Shown here: in pieces, positions 26,467 to 35,800 of the stretch | Layout: every line of letters starts with the position of its first letter | How positions within the stretch are numbered: position 1 is the stretch's first letter | From: Desulfobacterales bacterium | Lineage (GTDB): Bacteria > Desulfobacterota > Desulfobacteria > Desulfobacterales > G020353555 | DNA: 39,898 nucleotides | Assembly (NCBI GenBank): GCA_020353555.1 | Contig: CP070697.1 | Span: 6,678,865 to 6,718,762, forward strand | Direction of reading: 5' to 3' | Made by a program: the position numbers and the translations under genes | Notes under the pieces: generated by a model | The model's database searches: none | Told to the model about the DNA's origin: nothing | The model's input: only the letters and a program-made list of their open reading frames with translations

Positions 26467-26865
26467 CTAGCACAAACCAATTAAACCACGTTGACCCAGT
26501 TCGCGAATAAAGCGCGTGACGGCCACCTCAGCCTCCTTCGGCTGCAATTGATGCTTTGCAGCAAACGCCTGGATGACCTGGCGCACCGAACGTTTGCCGT
26601 CCACCAAATCCCAAACTTCGGTACCCAGTGCATCAAGCTGCAGCTTTTTGGTCTGGACGCGACCCTCCGGTCCACCGAAGCGTTTGACCCACCCGGCGAT
26701 CCAAGGGCGCATGATGGTCGGGTAATTGATGATGACCTCATTGGCCGTCAGCCGCTCCACGACGGCCTGGACGTTTTTGACCGGTGTGAGGTTCAGCGCT
26801 TCGGCCCGGTGCAATTGCTTTGCATGGGATCTGCGAGAGCCTCTGGTTCTAAATACTCTCATAGC
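26467..26865 (-). CDS. PqqD-like protein
   Basis: A small protein of about 132 residues from ATG at 26865. The C-terminal half (LDALGTEVWDLVDGKRSVRQVIQAF...AVTRFIRELGQRGLI) matches the PqqD fold, the winged-helix recognition domain best known from RiPP biosynthesis. The N-terminal half is basic with LTPVKN and a IINYPTIMRPWIAGWVKRFG segment that looks amphipathic. Starts at 26880 and 26898 are possible; 26865 gives a 17-base overlap with the gene upstream. No radical SAM enzyme or precursor peptide is seen nearby, so a RiPP role is not supported; stand-alone PqqD-like proteins occur with unrelated genes. Confidence 0.72.
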   Translation of the reverse strand, partial: AMRVFRTRGSRRSHAKQLHRAEALNLTPVKNVQAVVERLTANEVIINYPTIMRPWIAGWVKRFGGPEGRVQTKKLQLDALGTEVWDLVDGKRSVRQVIQAFAAKHQLQPKEAEVAVTRFIRELGQRGLIGLC

Positions 26866-27775
26866 GTGCACAAATTCCATCGAGCAGTTGACGATCAAAC
26901 GCTCGATGTCCTTCCGCCCTGACCCCGAGGATACGGTTTTTTTCTTTCAAATGCCAAAGTCGATACCATTGATGGGAAGGTTTGGATCGCAGAGGGTTCC
27001 ACCACCACCGCCAGCGGGTCGGCGGTGATAAGCTCCATTCAAGGCCCGGATAGCCGCCCGGCGTCACGGCCCAGGGCTTGCCCTCCGAGAATTGCGCCTG
27101 CGTTTTTGCGAACTGCGTCAAATTCCGCCCATTCAAGCAAACCGACGCCAAGCCCCAGCGATGCAACGCAATTCTTTGCGGACCCGCGGCAAAGGCAAGT
27201 TCAAATTTACCGGCCTCGAAACGATAGCGCACTAATTGGAATGTTTCCGGAACCGTAGCGCGAATATCAAAAATGGCCCACCGTATTTGGCTGTCCGGCG
27301 GGTGGTCTTGAAAATTGGCCAGGATACACGAGGCAATCTCGGGCACGGGCACGGGTCTGCGGTGGAAGAACTGGATGAGCGTGGCCCTCCGGCAGACCGG
27401 ACAAAACAGGATGACGCCCCGGCCACCAGCGGCTTGGGCCTCCCAGGAAAACCCGCTAACTTCGAAATCAGAAAGGGCGGTTTGCCAATCTCGCGGCAGG
27501 GAGCATTCTTTTAAGGCTCTCCCGGGTTGTTTCCCCAGGAGGGCCGCCAACTTTTTCAGATGGGCCTGATGGGAAAAATTGCCTTTAATGAGCCCCCATT
27601 TGATTTCCAGGGCCGGCCCCTCCGCGTCTTCGAGCAAAAGGTGACAAATCCCGACTGGACTCACTTCCCAGTCCCCGGGGGCTGGAAAACGAATGCCGTT
27701 CCAGGCGACTTCTTGCGCGGAATTGGTCATAGCGTTCAGCGGTGGCTGGGTAAAATGACGGCGGATCGTGCGCAC
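26849..27775 (-). CDS. Unknown protein, 308 residues
   Basis: I do not recognise a family. The protein appears soluble, rich in tryptophan (about 14 Trp) and basic, with a possible metal pair CPVC in ILFCPVCRRATLIQFFHRR, and a Trp-rich segment near the C-terminus (TRWRWWWNPLRSKPSHQW). The sequence pattern suggests two similar beta-rich halves: AWNGIRFPAPGDWEVSPVG near the start and RATVPETFQLVRYRFEAGKFELAF in the second half. GTG at 27775 is taken because AAGGGG lies eight bases upstream, overlapping the stop of the preceding gene; ATG at 27730 has no such site. It overlaps the PqqD-like gene and probably works with it. Confidence 0.72.
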   Translation of the reverse strand: MRTIRRHFTQPPLNAMTNSAQEVAWNGIRFPAPGDWEVSPVGICHLLLEDAEGPALEIKWGLIKGNFSHQAHLKKLAALLGKQPGRALKECSLPRDWQTALSDFEVSGFSWEAQAAGGRGVILFCPVCRRATLIQFFHRRPVPVPEIASCILANFQDHPPDSQIRWAIFDIRATVPETFQLVRYRFEAGKFELAFAAGPQRIALHRWGLASVCLNGRNLTQFAKTQAQFSEGKPWAVTPGGYPGLEWSLSPPTRWRWWWNPLRSKPSHQWYRLWHLKEKNRILGVRAEGHRAFDRQLLDGICARYESI

Positions 27776-27787
27776 TGGCCCAACCCC

Positions 27788-28408
27788 TTAGCGGGGAATG
27801 AACAAATCCCAGCCGCTCAACTCCTGATTCTTGGGTTCCCACTTCTGTCCCCGCAAGCCCTCGCGCGGGTCGAGCTGCTTTTCTTTATAGCAACGCTGAT
27901 CGTCCTCAACCAAATTTGTCATGGTGAGTTTGATCGCGTTGCCGAGCTTTTCTTCCTCGTCCATGGCATTGTGCTGCAGAATCAGGCTGATGCGATTATT
28001 ATCTTCATCGGTAAAAGACCATTTCCAGGCGATGAGAATGTGAAAAGGGTCCCCCCGATACTCGTCCGGCTCGCCGAAGCGCTCTTTGGTGAGTTTCAGG
28101 AGTTTTTCAAAAAAACGTTTACTCGCATCGTCATATTTGAGTTTGATCCGCACGATTTTGCCCGGAGCGGCGCAGGTTCCGTACGCGATAAGCCCGCTTT
28201 TGATCCCCTCCAGGGGTTTTATCTCCACTTCCTCGACACTTTCCAGATAGCGGATCGGTAAAGCCGTCTCCAGGATGACTTGATCCGCAAAATCTTTGAT
28301 GTTTTTGTTCAGCACGAACCCTCCCACCCCGTGCGGAGCTTCGGCGAAGCCCACGCCGGCCGAAAGGATCAATGCCACCGCCATGCCCACAATTACCGTC
28401 CTTTTCAT
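27788..28408 (-). CDS. Secreted protein of unknown family
   Basis: A 206-residue protein with a clear Sec signal peptide (MKRTVIVGMAVALILSAGVGFA, predicted cleavage after residue 22). The mature part has a GVGGFVLNKNIKDFAD start, a beta-rich middle (IVRIKLKYDDASKRFFEKLLKLTKERFGEPDEYRGDPFHILIAWKWSF) resembling small periplasmic proteins that measure or bind a ligand, and a polar tail. Family not identified. It has two cysteines and no lipobox, so a soluble periplasmic location is likely. It is separated from the OPT-like gene by about 260 bases but follows it on the same strand. Confidence 0.78.
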   Translation of the reverse strand: MKRTVIVGMAVALILSAGVGFAEAPHGVGGFVLNKNIKDFADQVILETALPIRYLESVEEVEIKPLEGIKSGLIAYGTCAAPGKIVRIKLKYDDASKRFFEKLLKLTKERFGEPDEYRGDPFHILIAWKWSFTDEDNNRISLILQHNAMDEEEKLGNAIKLTMTNLVEDDQRCYKEKQLDPREGLRGQKWEPKNQELSGWDLFIPR

Positions 28409-28669
28409 AATGACCCCCGAACGCTGAAAATTCGAAACCCCAATGCTTCCAACCGTCTTAAATCGCGGTCATTCGCTATTCCTATTGCGGAATGGACACC
28501 GCCTAATCGAACCTTTTATGCCATATCCGTTGTCTTTTGTCGATCTCTTAAATCTTGGAGGACAGGGTAAACCCATTAGGTACTTTTGGGGGGATGGAGG
28601 TCTTGGCGGGAAGACCAGATCCCCCGTAGGTATCACCCCCAGCGGCACGGTGACTGCCGATTTGAGAAA

Positions 28670-30631
28670 TCAATACGCCAACCGTCCCAATGATTTCAGT
28701 ATCAGCGTAACCCCCATGGAGAACATCCCGGTCAGGCCCATCCCACAGGAAAATCCGGCCAGTAGGACGGGAGCATATTGGCGCCACATGGCGCCGTAGC
28801 GTTTCAGGAAGAAAAAACGGCCCAGCAGGGCGCCCACGACTTCCAGGATAAGTCCGTGGGGCGTGCTCTGGCCCAGCCCCCGCACCATCCCGTAAACCAA
28901 AAGTATCGGCAGTCCCAAAAGGGTCAGAATCGCATAGGTGATTACGCCGAGCCCCATACCCGCCAAAACATAAACGCCGTTGAGGGCCTCGTAGAAAAGG
29001 GAATTCCCTTCCAGCGTGGACGTTTGCATCAAGAGCGTATTGAGCGCCTGCAGGTGCCACAACTCCTGTGCAAAAGGATAAGCGCTGGAAGGAATGGGCG
29101 CCAAGCGCCAGATGAACTGGGAAAACAGCAGACTGGCCACCATCACCACCGGAAAAACGACGATTTCAGACTTTATGATTCCCCGGATGCTTGTGCCGGT
29201 CAGCTCGATTTCGCGGAAATTCACGGTGGCCTGACCATAGTTGTGGATGGGAATCGGTGCGTACCAGATCTCAATGCCCTGATAGCCGAAGTACTTGGCT
29301 CCGGCAATAAAACTGGCCTCCCGCACCAACGGTAGGCTCACAAACTGGCCGGCGATCCCTTCCATGCGAGCCGTAATGTAGGATACAAGCGGAGTATAGA
29401 CAAAACCGTAGGCCAGAAAGAAAATCCACGGAAAACTCGGCACCAGCCAGACGCAGAGCAACACATAGGAAGTGGTGGAAAAAACATAAATGCCGATGGA
29501 AATCCAGAAATTAAAATCGCCCCGGCCCGGCGGCGGCCGGAATAAATCCCTGAAGCTGCCCCGTTGCCCGACGGCATTTTGGCCAAAGGATCGCAAGACA
29601 TGCCAAATGCCCACCAGGGCGATGGCCAGCCCCAACCCGATGCTGAAGCTCATGTAAAAATCGAAGTTATTGGCGAAGACCGTATCTACCGTTCCCATGC
29701 CCGGGTGCCATCGCGAGAGGATTCCGTGGCGAAATAGGATTGGATTGGCGACGACCGTGATGACGAGTCCGATCAGACCACCGATCACGGCCCAGAAGGG
29801 CAGGACCATACCGACGAAAATAAGCCCGAGATCAAGCTGAATGCCGGTGGCCACCGCCGGCAGGATCTCTTCCGTGTGCCGCGTAAGCTCCACCCAGGGA
29901 ATCGGAATCAGCCGGATTGGTTCGGTAAACAAAAGACCCGAAAGGGTGGGCAAGAGCACATAGATCCCGCCGAAGCCAAGTCCGATAACCCCCCCAATGG
30001 AGAATATGCGCCATTTCCAGCTTTTCTGCTTATCTTCGGTGGACTCGGCCAAAGCCATGGTCCCCAGAGCCGCCACCGGCGCCATGGGAAAGGGGAGCTT
30101 CTCCACATCCGAAGTGATGCGGTAGAGGGCATACCCCAAGCCAAACTGGTCGATGCGCTGAATGATCTGGGTGCCAACCAGCAGAAGGATCGGAATCAGC
30201 CAGTCCCGATGGAAAAAAGTCCGTTCCGCCAACGAAATCGATTCCGGGGAAGGTGCGACCCAGTTAGGGATAAACTCGGTTAAGCCCAGCATCCGGGCAG
30301 CATCGGATTGGACCAGATATTGATTCCACAGGAGGCCCTGAAAGGGTGTGTGCAGCGCCGCACCGGCCATGTAATAAAGCAGGAAAATCTCCTGCTGCTT
30401 GAGTTCGCTGTAAGAGCGTTTGGCCATTTCGGCAAAGAGGATAATCGTCACCCAGCGCGCCGCCGGACCGATTCCGGTGCCGATCACCAGCTGCAAATAC
30501 ATACTGCCCGGCATCATCAAAAAGCCGATAAAGACCGCCCCGACAATCGTTTTCCAGTCAAAGCCTTCTTCGAAATGATCCGGGGCTTTTAAGAGATCCC
30601 TGTATTCCTGGAGTTCTTTGTCTTCGTACAT
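28670..30631 (-). CDS. OPT-like polytopic membrane protein
   Basis: A 653-residue integral membrane protein with about 14 hydrophobic segments. It starts with a 25-residue acidic cytoplasmic tail then DWKTIVGAVFIGFLMMPGSMYLQ. The C-terminal half has FREIELTGTSIRGIIKSE, WRLAPIPSSAYPFAQELW, and ALLGRFFFLKRYGAMWRQYAPVLLAGFSCGMGL, which resemble the oligopeptide/metal-peptide transporter (OPT) superfamily; this is recollection of the family pattern, not a search. Substrate unknown. It follows a second large membrane protein gene of a different family, in the same operon. Confidence 0.75.
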   Translation of the reverse strand: MYEDKELQEYRDLLKAPDHFEEGFDWKTIVGAVFIGFLMMPGSMYLQLVIGTGIGPAARWVTIILFAEMAKRSYSELKQQEIFLLYYMAGAALHTPFQGLLWNQYLVQSDAARMLGLTEFIPNWVAPSPESISLAERTFFHRDWLIPILLLVGTQIIQRIDQFGLGYALYRITSDVEKLPFPMAPVAALGTMALAESTEDKQKSWKWRIFSIGGVIGLGFGGIYVLLPTLSGLLFTEPIRLIPIPWVELTRHTEEILPAVATGIQLDLGLIFVGMVLPFWAVIGGLIGLVITVVANPILFRHGILSRWHPGMGTVDTVFANNFDFYMSFSIGLGLAIALVGIWHVLRSFGQNAVGQRGSFRDLFRPPPGRGDFNFWISIGIYVFSTTSYVLLCVWLVPSFPWIFFLAYGFVYTPLVSYITARMEGIAGQFVSLPLVREASFIAGAKYFGYQGIEIWYAPIPIHNYGQATVNFREIELTGTSIRGIIKSEIVVFPVVMVASLLFSQFIWRLAPIPSSAYPFAQELWHLQALNTLLMQTSTLEGNSLFYEALNGVYVLAGMGLGVITYAILTLLGLPILLVYGMVRGLGQSTPHGLILEVVGALLGRFFFLKRYGAMWRQYAPVLLAGFSCGMGLTGMFSMGVTLILKSLGRLAY

Positions 30632-30643
30632 GTCAGAGGTTCC

Positions 30644-30692
30644 GGGTTACGGATTGCGCGGTACGCGCTTCGGGTTGCGGGTGACGTGGGGC
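30644..30692 (+). repeat. Heptamer repeat, OPT-like/DUF6785 spacer, left arm
   Basis: Seven in-phase units: GGGTTAC, GGATTGC, GCGGTAC, GCGCTTC, GGGTTGC, GGGTGAC, GTGGGGC. A short reverse-complement arm (CGCAATC, CGCGACT) lies at 30791-30804, reaching the stop codon of the neighbouring gene. Confidence 0.65.
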
Positions 30693-30803
30693 CCGTTTGG
30701 CAACGGCCAATCACCTCCTCCCCAAAGCATCACAAAACGCGGAGAAAGACTCGAGCCAATCGCAAAAAATGCTGTGGATTAAGCCTCACTCGCAATCCGC
30801 GAC

Positions 30804-32843
30804 TCAGTCCGGTAGGACCAAGTAACTGGAATGGCTGAAGAGCCCGATGATGGCCCAGGTGCCGGCCATGAAAAAATCCCCGATGATCAAACCCACAAAG
30901 AAGTTGCGCAGTTTTTTAAACAAAACCACTCCACCATAACGCATGCAAAGCGCATTGCACAGCCAGCCCACAAAAAAACTGAACCACAGCGTCTGCATGG
31001 AGAAGCTGTAGGCCGTCAGATACCCGATCGGATGGATTGGCCACCAGTAAAACCGGTGATAACAGGTTACCAGGCCCAACATAATGGCGGCTCCGGCCAG
31101 GGAGAATATCAGCACCCATTTTCCGGGCTCGATCGGGGATTCAATCAATGTGTAGATATTATCGTAGACCGTTAGGGTGGTCCGTGTCGCCCAGTCCAGT
31201 TGGAGCTCGCGGATCCCGAACTTGTAAGAAAGAGTCAGCATGGCCAGCAAGGAAACGACCACACCGGCGGCCAGCATGACCGCTAGGCAGACAAAAATTC
31301 TGCGAGTGTTGCGGGCCCCATCGACGACCTTGCGCGCATGCAGCAAAGACGGCATGAGGGATTCCCGCAGATCCACGAAAAGGACCTTTTGGATAATCGC
31401 CGCGACCAAAATCCCCATACCGGTAAACATCCTGACGCCGAAAAAGGCCGTTATTCCATCAATTGGGGCCGCGCTGAGCGTGAAATAGGCAATCCCGCCC
31501 TGGCAGATAACCCGCGTGGCCACCAGGGTAAAAAGAAAAAAAGCGCCGACCACCAAAAAAGAAACCAGCAAGGGAATACCGAAATAATGACACCACACCA
31601 CGATTCCGCATCCTCCGGCCACAAACCCCCAAAAGGCCGTTCGGGTGGAAAGCCAGCCGGATTCCGCATCGACCTCCTTTTTGAGACCTAGGCCGACCCG
31701 CACGGTCTCGAGAAAATGGAATCGGGCCAGCCAGGCCAGAAACACAAAAAAAACCAGATAAGCTCCAATCATCTGGGTTTCCTCGGGCCGGGATAGGGCT
31801 GGACCGAATGTGACCCCTAGCGCCGCCGCCGGAATATTGATGCCCAGGACGCTCAACAAACCGATCAACAATTCTCCCGCAATAAAGAAAAACCAGAAGG
31901 AAAACGAGATCTGCTTCGATGTCAGGAAGGCAAAACCGATAAAAGCCGGATAAATATATATCTTGAGTTTGTAAAACCCCGCGAATAAACCGGTTTTTGA
32001 GAAATATTGGCCCGCCAGAATCAATGTCGGTATCTGGGGGATCTCAGGATTATAAAAACTCAGGCCGTTCATCGTATGCAGAAAGACCGGAACCAAGAGG
32101 CCGGCCAGCATAAAGCGATTGGCGAAAAAACGGCCCAGCGCGTTCTCGTCCATGGCTTCCTGCATCAACAGAGGAACGCGCAGCAGGGGAAAATTCATCC
32201 GTTCATTATAAAGCGGCTGTTTGCTGAGCAGACTGACAATACACGCCATCACGAAATAACAAAGGAAGATAAAACCGCCCCAGGACAGCAGGGGGAGCAA
32301 CCAGGCCTCCCAGGGTATCTGCCGGAGAACCTCCCACCAGCCCAACTGCCGACCTCCCGTAAATCCATTGTAGAGGTCGGCGATCGCCGCTTCACTTTGA
32401 GGGTACCAAATTCGCGGCATAAGCGGGTGCAGGACTTCTTCCCAGCGGTTTTCAACGGTGGCAAAGTGATAGGGCGCCGTCAGATTGATAAAGAAGGTGC
32501 GGGCCAGTCCGGTCCAGGCGACTCCCGAAACGACAACCATCAGGGCCCAGACTACCAGGACCTCCTTGCCGGTCAGCAATTCCCGGTCTTTGAAAATCCA
32601 GCGGATCGCCCCGATTAAAATCATCAGCCATACCAGAATGTAAAAGGGTGCCAACGGAAAATGGCCGCCGCCCAGGGGTGTTGCTTGACGATAAGCATTA
32701 TTGAAAGGCGTGATCAGGCAGATTACCAGCGCCAGCAACATTCCCAATGAAAGGGCCCGCCCCCGGACCCTGTCGCCGGTTGGAGGGTCTTTATCCTTTC
32801 GCAATGCATCCGGGGTTTTGAAACTCGGGGGGGTTGGTGTCAT
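30804..32843 (-). CDS. DUF6785-like polytopic membrane protein
   Basis: A 679-residue integral membrane protein with about 14 hydrophobic segments. A soluble N-terminal tail of about 30 residues precedes the first helix; PFNNAYRQATPLGGGHFPLAPFYILVWLM and, after the third helix, PYHFATVENRWEEVLHPLMPRIWYP are typical of the DUF6785/DUF6784 membrane proteins found mainly in PVC-group bacteria and Armatimonadota (from memory). The function is unknown. Its start lies 53 bases inside the end of the giant M28-FtsX gene, so expression is coupled. The ribosome binding site is weak. ATG codon 34 (MLLALVICLITPF) is a less likely alternative start. Confidence 0.8.
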   Translation of the reverse strand: MTPTPPSFKTPDALRKDKDPPTGDRVRGRALSLGMLLALVICLITPFNNAYRQATPLGGGHFPLAPFYILVWLMILIGAIRWIFKDRELLTGKEVLVVWALMVVVSGVAWTGLARTFFINLTAPYHFATVENRWEEVLHPLMPRIWYPQSEAAIADLYNGFTGGRQLGWWEVLRQIPWEAWLLPLLSWGGFIFLCYFVMACIVSLLSKQPLYNERMNFPLLRVPLLMQEAMDENALGRFFANRFMLAGLLVPVFLHTMNGLSFYNPEIPQIPTLILAGQYFSKTGLFAGFYKLKIYIYPAFIGFAFLTSKQISFSFWFFFIAGELLIGLLSVLGINIPAAALGVTFGPALSRPEETQMIGAYLVFFVFLAWLARFHFLETVRVGLGLKKEVDAESGWLSTRTAFWGFVAGGCGIVVWCHYFGIPLLVSFLVVGAFFLFTLVATRVICQGGIAYFTLSAAPIDGITAFFGVRMFTGMGILVAAIIQKVLFVDLRESLMPSLLHARKVVDGARNTRRIFVCLAVMLAAGVVVSLLAMLTLSYKFGIRELQLDWATRTTLTVYDNIYTLIESPIEPGKWVLIFSLAGAAIMLGLVTCYHRFYWWPIHPIGYLTAYSFSMQTLWFSFFVGWLCNALCMRYGGVVLFKKLRNFFVGLIIGDFFMAGTWAIIGLFSHSSYLVLPD

Positions 32844-35800
32844 CTTTGGTTTCTTTCTGATCGGAACTTGCTCCCAATTCTTGCTCAGCTTCCGCCAACA
32901 AATGTTCGTAGTGCGCTTTGGACGCCAGATCGAAGGACCGCCATACTAACAGCTGTCTGCGTATTTGATGCAGAAAGGTTTTGTTGATCCGGTGCCAGGC
33001 ATTGGCTTCGCCGGATTCACGGATCAGGCGCACCCGGATTTCCAGAAATCCGGGTTCACCTCCGGCCGGCAGGAAGGCCAGCTCCACTTGCTGCATGATA
33101 CCGAAGTCAAAGGGGGCCAGCCAGACGCTGGAACTGACTTGAAGACAGGCTTCGAATTCACATTCCTGTTCGGGACATGTGTTTTCAACTTCCGAAATAC
33201 CCGGCGCGACGTGGCAGACAAATCCGAATTCAATATTGCCGGTTGAGAACATCCCGTGGGATACATCCTGGTGTCCCTGAAAATAATCGTAAAGATATCC
33301 GCCGACACTGCGGTGCTCCCGGTAGCGCATCAAAAAAGGCAGCGTCAGTTCGAGCTCATTTCCTTGGGACTCCGGCAGCGTCCAGGATCGGTTCACATCC
33401 GGAATGGCGATTTCGCCGGCCACCTTGGACGGATAAATGACGGAGACCAGCACCACGATAATCACCAGGAGCATCGCCGCCACACCGGCCCATGACGAAT
33501 AGTTCACTGTAATTCCGGCCCACAGCGACGTCGCCGCAAAGAGTTTGGCGGTGGTCTGGGCCAGCAAGTAGCCCAGCACGACACTCAGGACCGCCAAGGC
33601 CAGAGCCTCGGCAATGAACAGAAATGACACATGGGACGGCGCCAAACCCACCGAAGTGTAAATGCCGATCTCCCGTTTTCTCTCATACACACTGCCGATC
33701 ATGGTGTTTAAGACAATGAAGACCGAGATGACCAGGGGAATGAGAATGTTCGGCACCCCGCTGTAACTCATGGTGTCGCTGGCATGATACAGATAGGTGC
33801 CATCCGGTTCGCCGCTGAAAAGGGACAGTCCGAAACGATCCACCAGATTCTGAGCCGAGGTTTGGATGGAGGTCGCCGGCTGGGGACGAATGGCAACCCC
33901 CTTGAGATGCCCGCCGGCGGCCAGCAGCGTGCGGTAAGGAATGATCAGCGTCAGATCACCGGAAATGTGCTGATATTGGCTCTGAAACTCCTGCACGTCT
34001 TCGCCGGACTCCAGGGCTTCGACCTCCACTTCCGTCAGCTCGGTGGTAACTTCCCGCGGAAAGGTCACCGGGGTCAGCGGTTCGCCGTCCAGGTCGAGCC
34101 GGTTCTGCAATTTGGAACCTGCAAAAACACCGACCACGTCAAACGGCATCCCCCACAGGGTGACCGTCGTCCCCTGGAGACGGCCGGGATCGATGCCTAA
34201 CTTCCGCGCCAAACGCTCCGGCAATAGAACCGCCTGCCGTTCGTCGGCCGCCAGCCACCGTCCGCCGACCAGAATATCGTCCAATCCGGACACCTGGGCT
34301 TCTGCATGCGAAAGTCCCACCAGACCCTGAGCCTCAAAAACCTGGTCTTCAAAACGAACGGGGATGCGGGGCGCCCGGGTTTTATCCTCGTCCTCCAACC
34401 ACACCCGTGGGACCGTCAGCCCTTGGCCGGCAAACGCATTGGATATGATGCCCAGGGCTTCTGGTGGCAGATTTTGCCAATTAAAGTTCTTCAACAGAAA
34501 GCCCTGATAAGGCGCGCTGCGCTGGAACAAAAGACGGGCATGGTGCCGCATGGATTTGACGGAGGTGAAACTCATGATGGTAAAGGTGAGAATCACCAGC
34601 GTGGCACAGGTTAGGGCGGTTCGCAACCGGCGGCGTCTTAAATTGCTCACTCCCAACAAGAAAGCGGCGACAAAAGCTTTCCAACGACCGATCTCACCGG
34701 CCTGCGCCAGTTGGGCCCGTGTCTGGAGCCGGGTCATCTCCTCCTCAAAGCGAAAGAAGATAATGAGCGTCACCATCAAGGAAAGTCCCATGATGAAAAA
34801 GGCCAGAATCACCACCATCGGGCTATAGGCGAGTTGGAAAGCGGGGTGGACGTTGTAGATCAAAGCGATCAAAAGGATCAGAATGGTACAGAAGGCAATG
34901 ATACGTTTGTAGATGTCGGAGTAGGAAAACAGGAGACGCTCCAGGCAAAATGCAAAGGGAACAAACAGGGCAATGTAAAACAATACTCCGTAAAGGACAT
35001 CTTTCTGTGTTTTTTCCACATCCTCATAAACCCGGCTGGCCAGGGCCCACGATCGGGCACTGGCTTCGGAAAAGCGATCGTATCTTTTATTCGCAAGCGC
35101 GGTTTCAGCCGTTTCTAAGGCCGCCAACCCCTCTTGCTCGAGCCGGCGGATACGGTCATTGAAAATGCCGCGCGCCTCCAGGTTGGCAATCCGGGGTCCC
35201 AGCAGGGTCCACATATCCCGGGCCACCCGAAATTCCGTCATGTGCAGGAAGGGCCATTTTTCCACCATGTACCCGGCCCCTTCGGGCTTATTTTCCGTGG
35301 CATTCAGCAAAACAAGTTTGTTGCGCAGAATGGTATCGGAAAGGGTCATCTTAAGAGGGGTCCCCGCCTCCAGAAAGATGGAGGTGATGACGGAGGACCA
35401 GGTGTCGAGTCGGCTCATAAACCAGCGCAGGGGATCGGCCTCCCGCCGCCCGTCAATCACATTGGGTTTCGTCAGATACCGAAATGTACGCGGTTCCAGC
35501 AAGTTAAACAGGGTGGTCCCGTTGCAGGCAAACATCACCAGGTCGGTTTCCATGAATCGGCGCTGCATTTTCACCCGATAGGCATCCTTGCCGGTTTGTT
35601 TTTTATCGATGGTCCAGATGACGGACCCGGTCAGCGGGTCGAATTTATACCCTTCGAGAATGACTTTGTGAAAGCTGTGTTTGCTGTCGGCCACGCCCCG
35701 GATCTGAAATTCTCCCAAGTGATCGACCATGACATGGTAACGGGCCGGACCTTGATAGGCCAACAGGACGGTTCCCGGCGCGGGCTGGTCCGCGAAAAGT

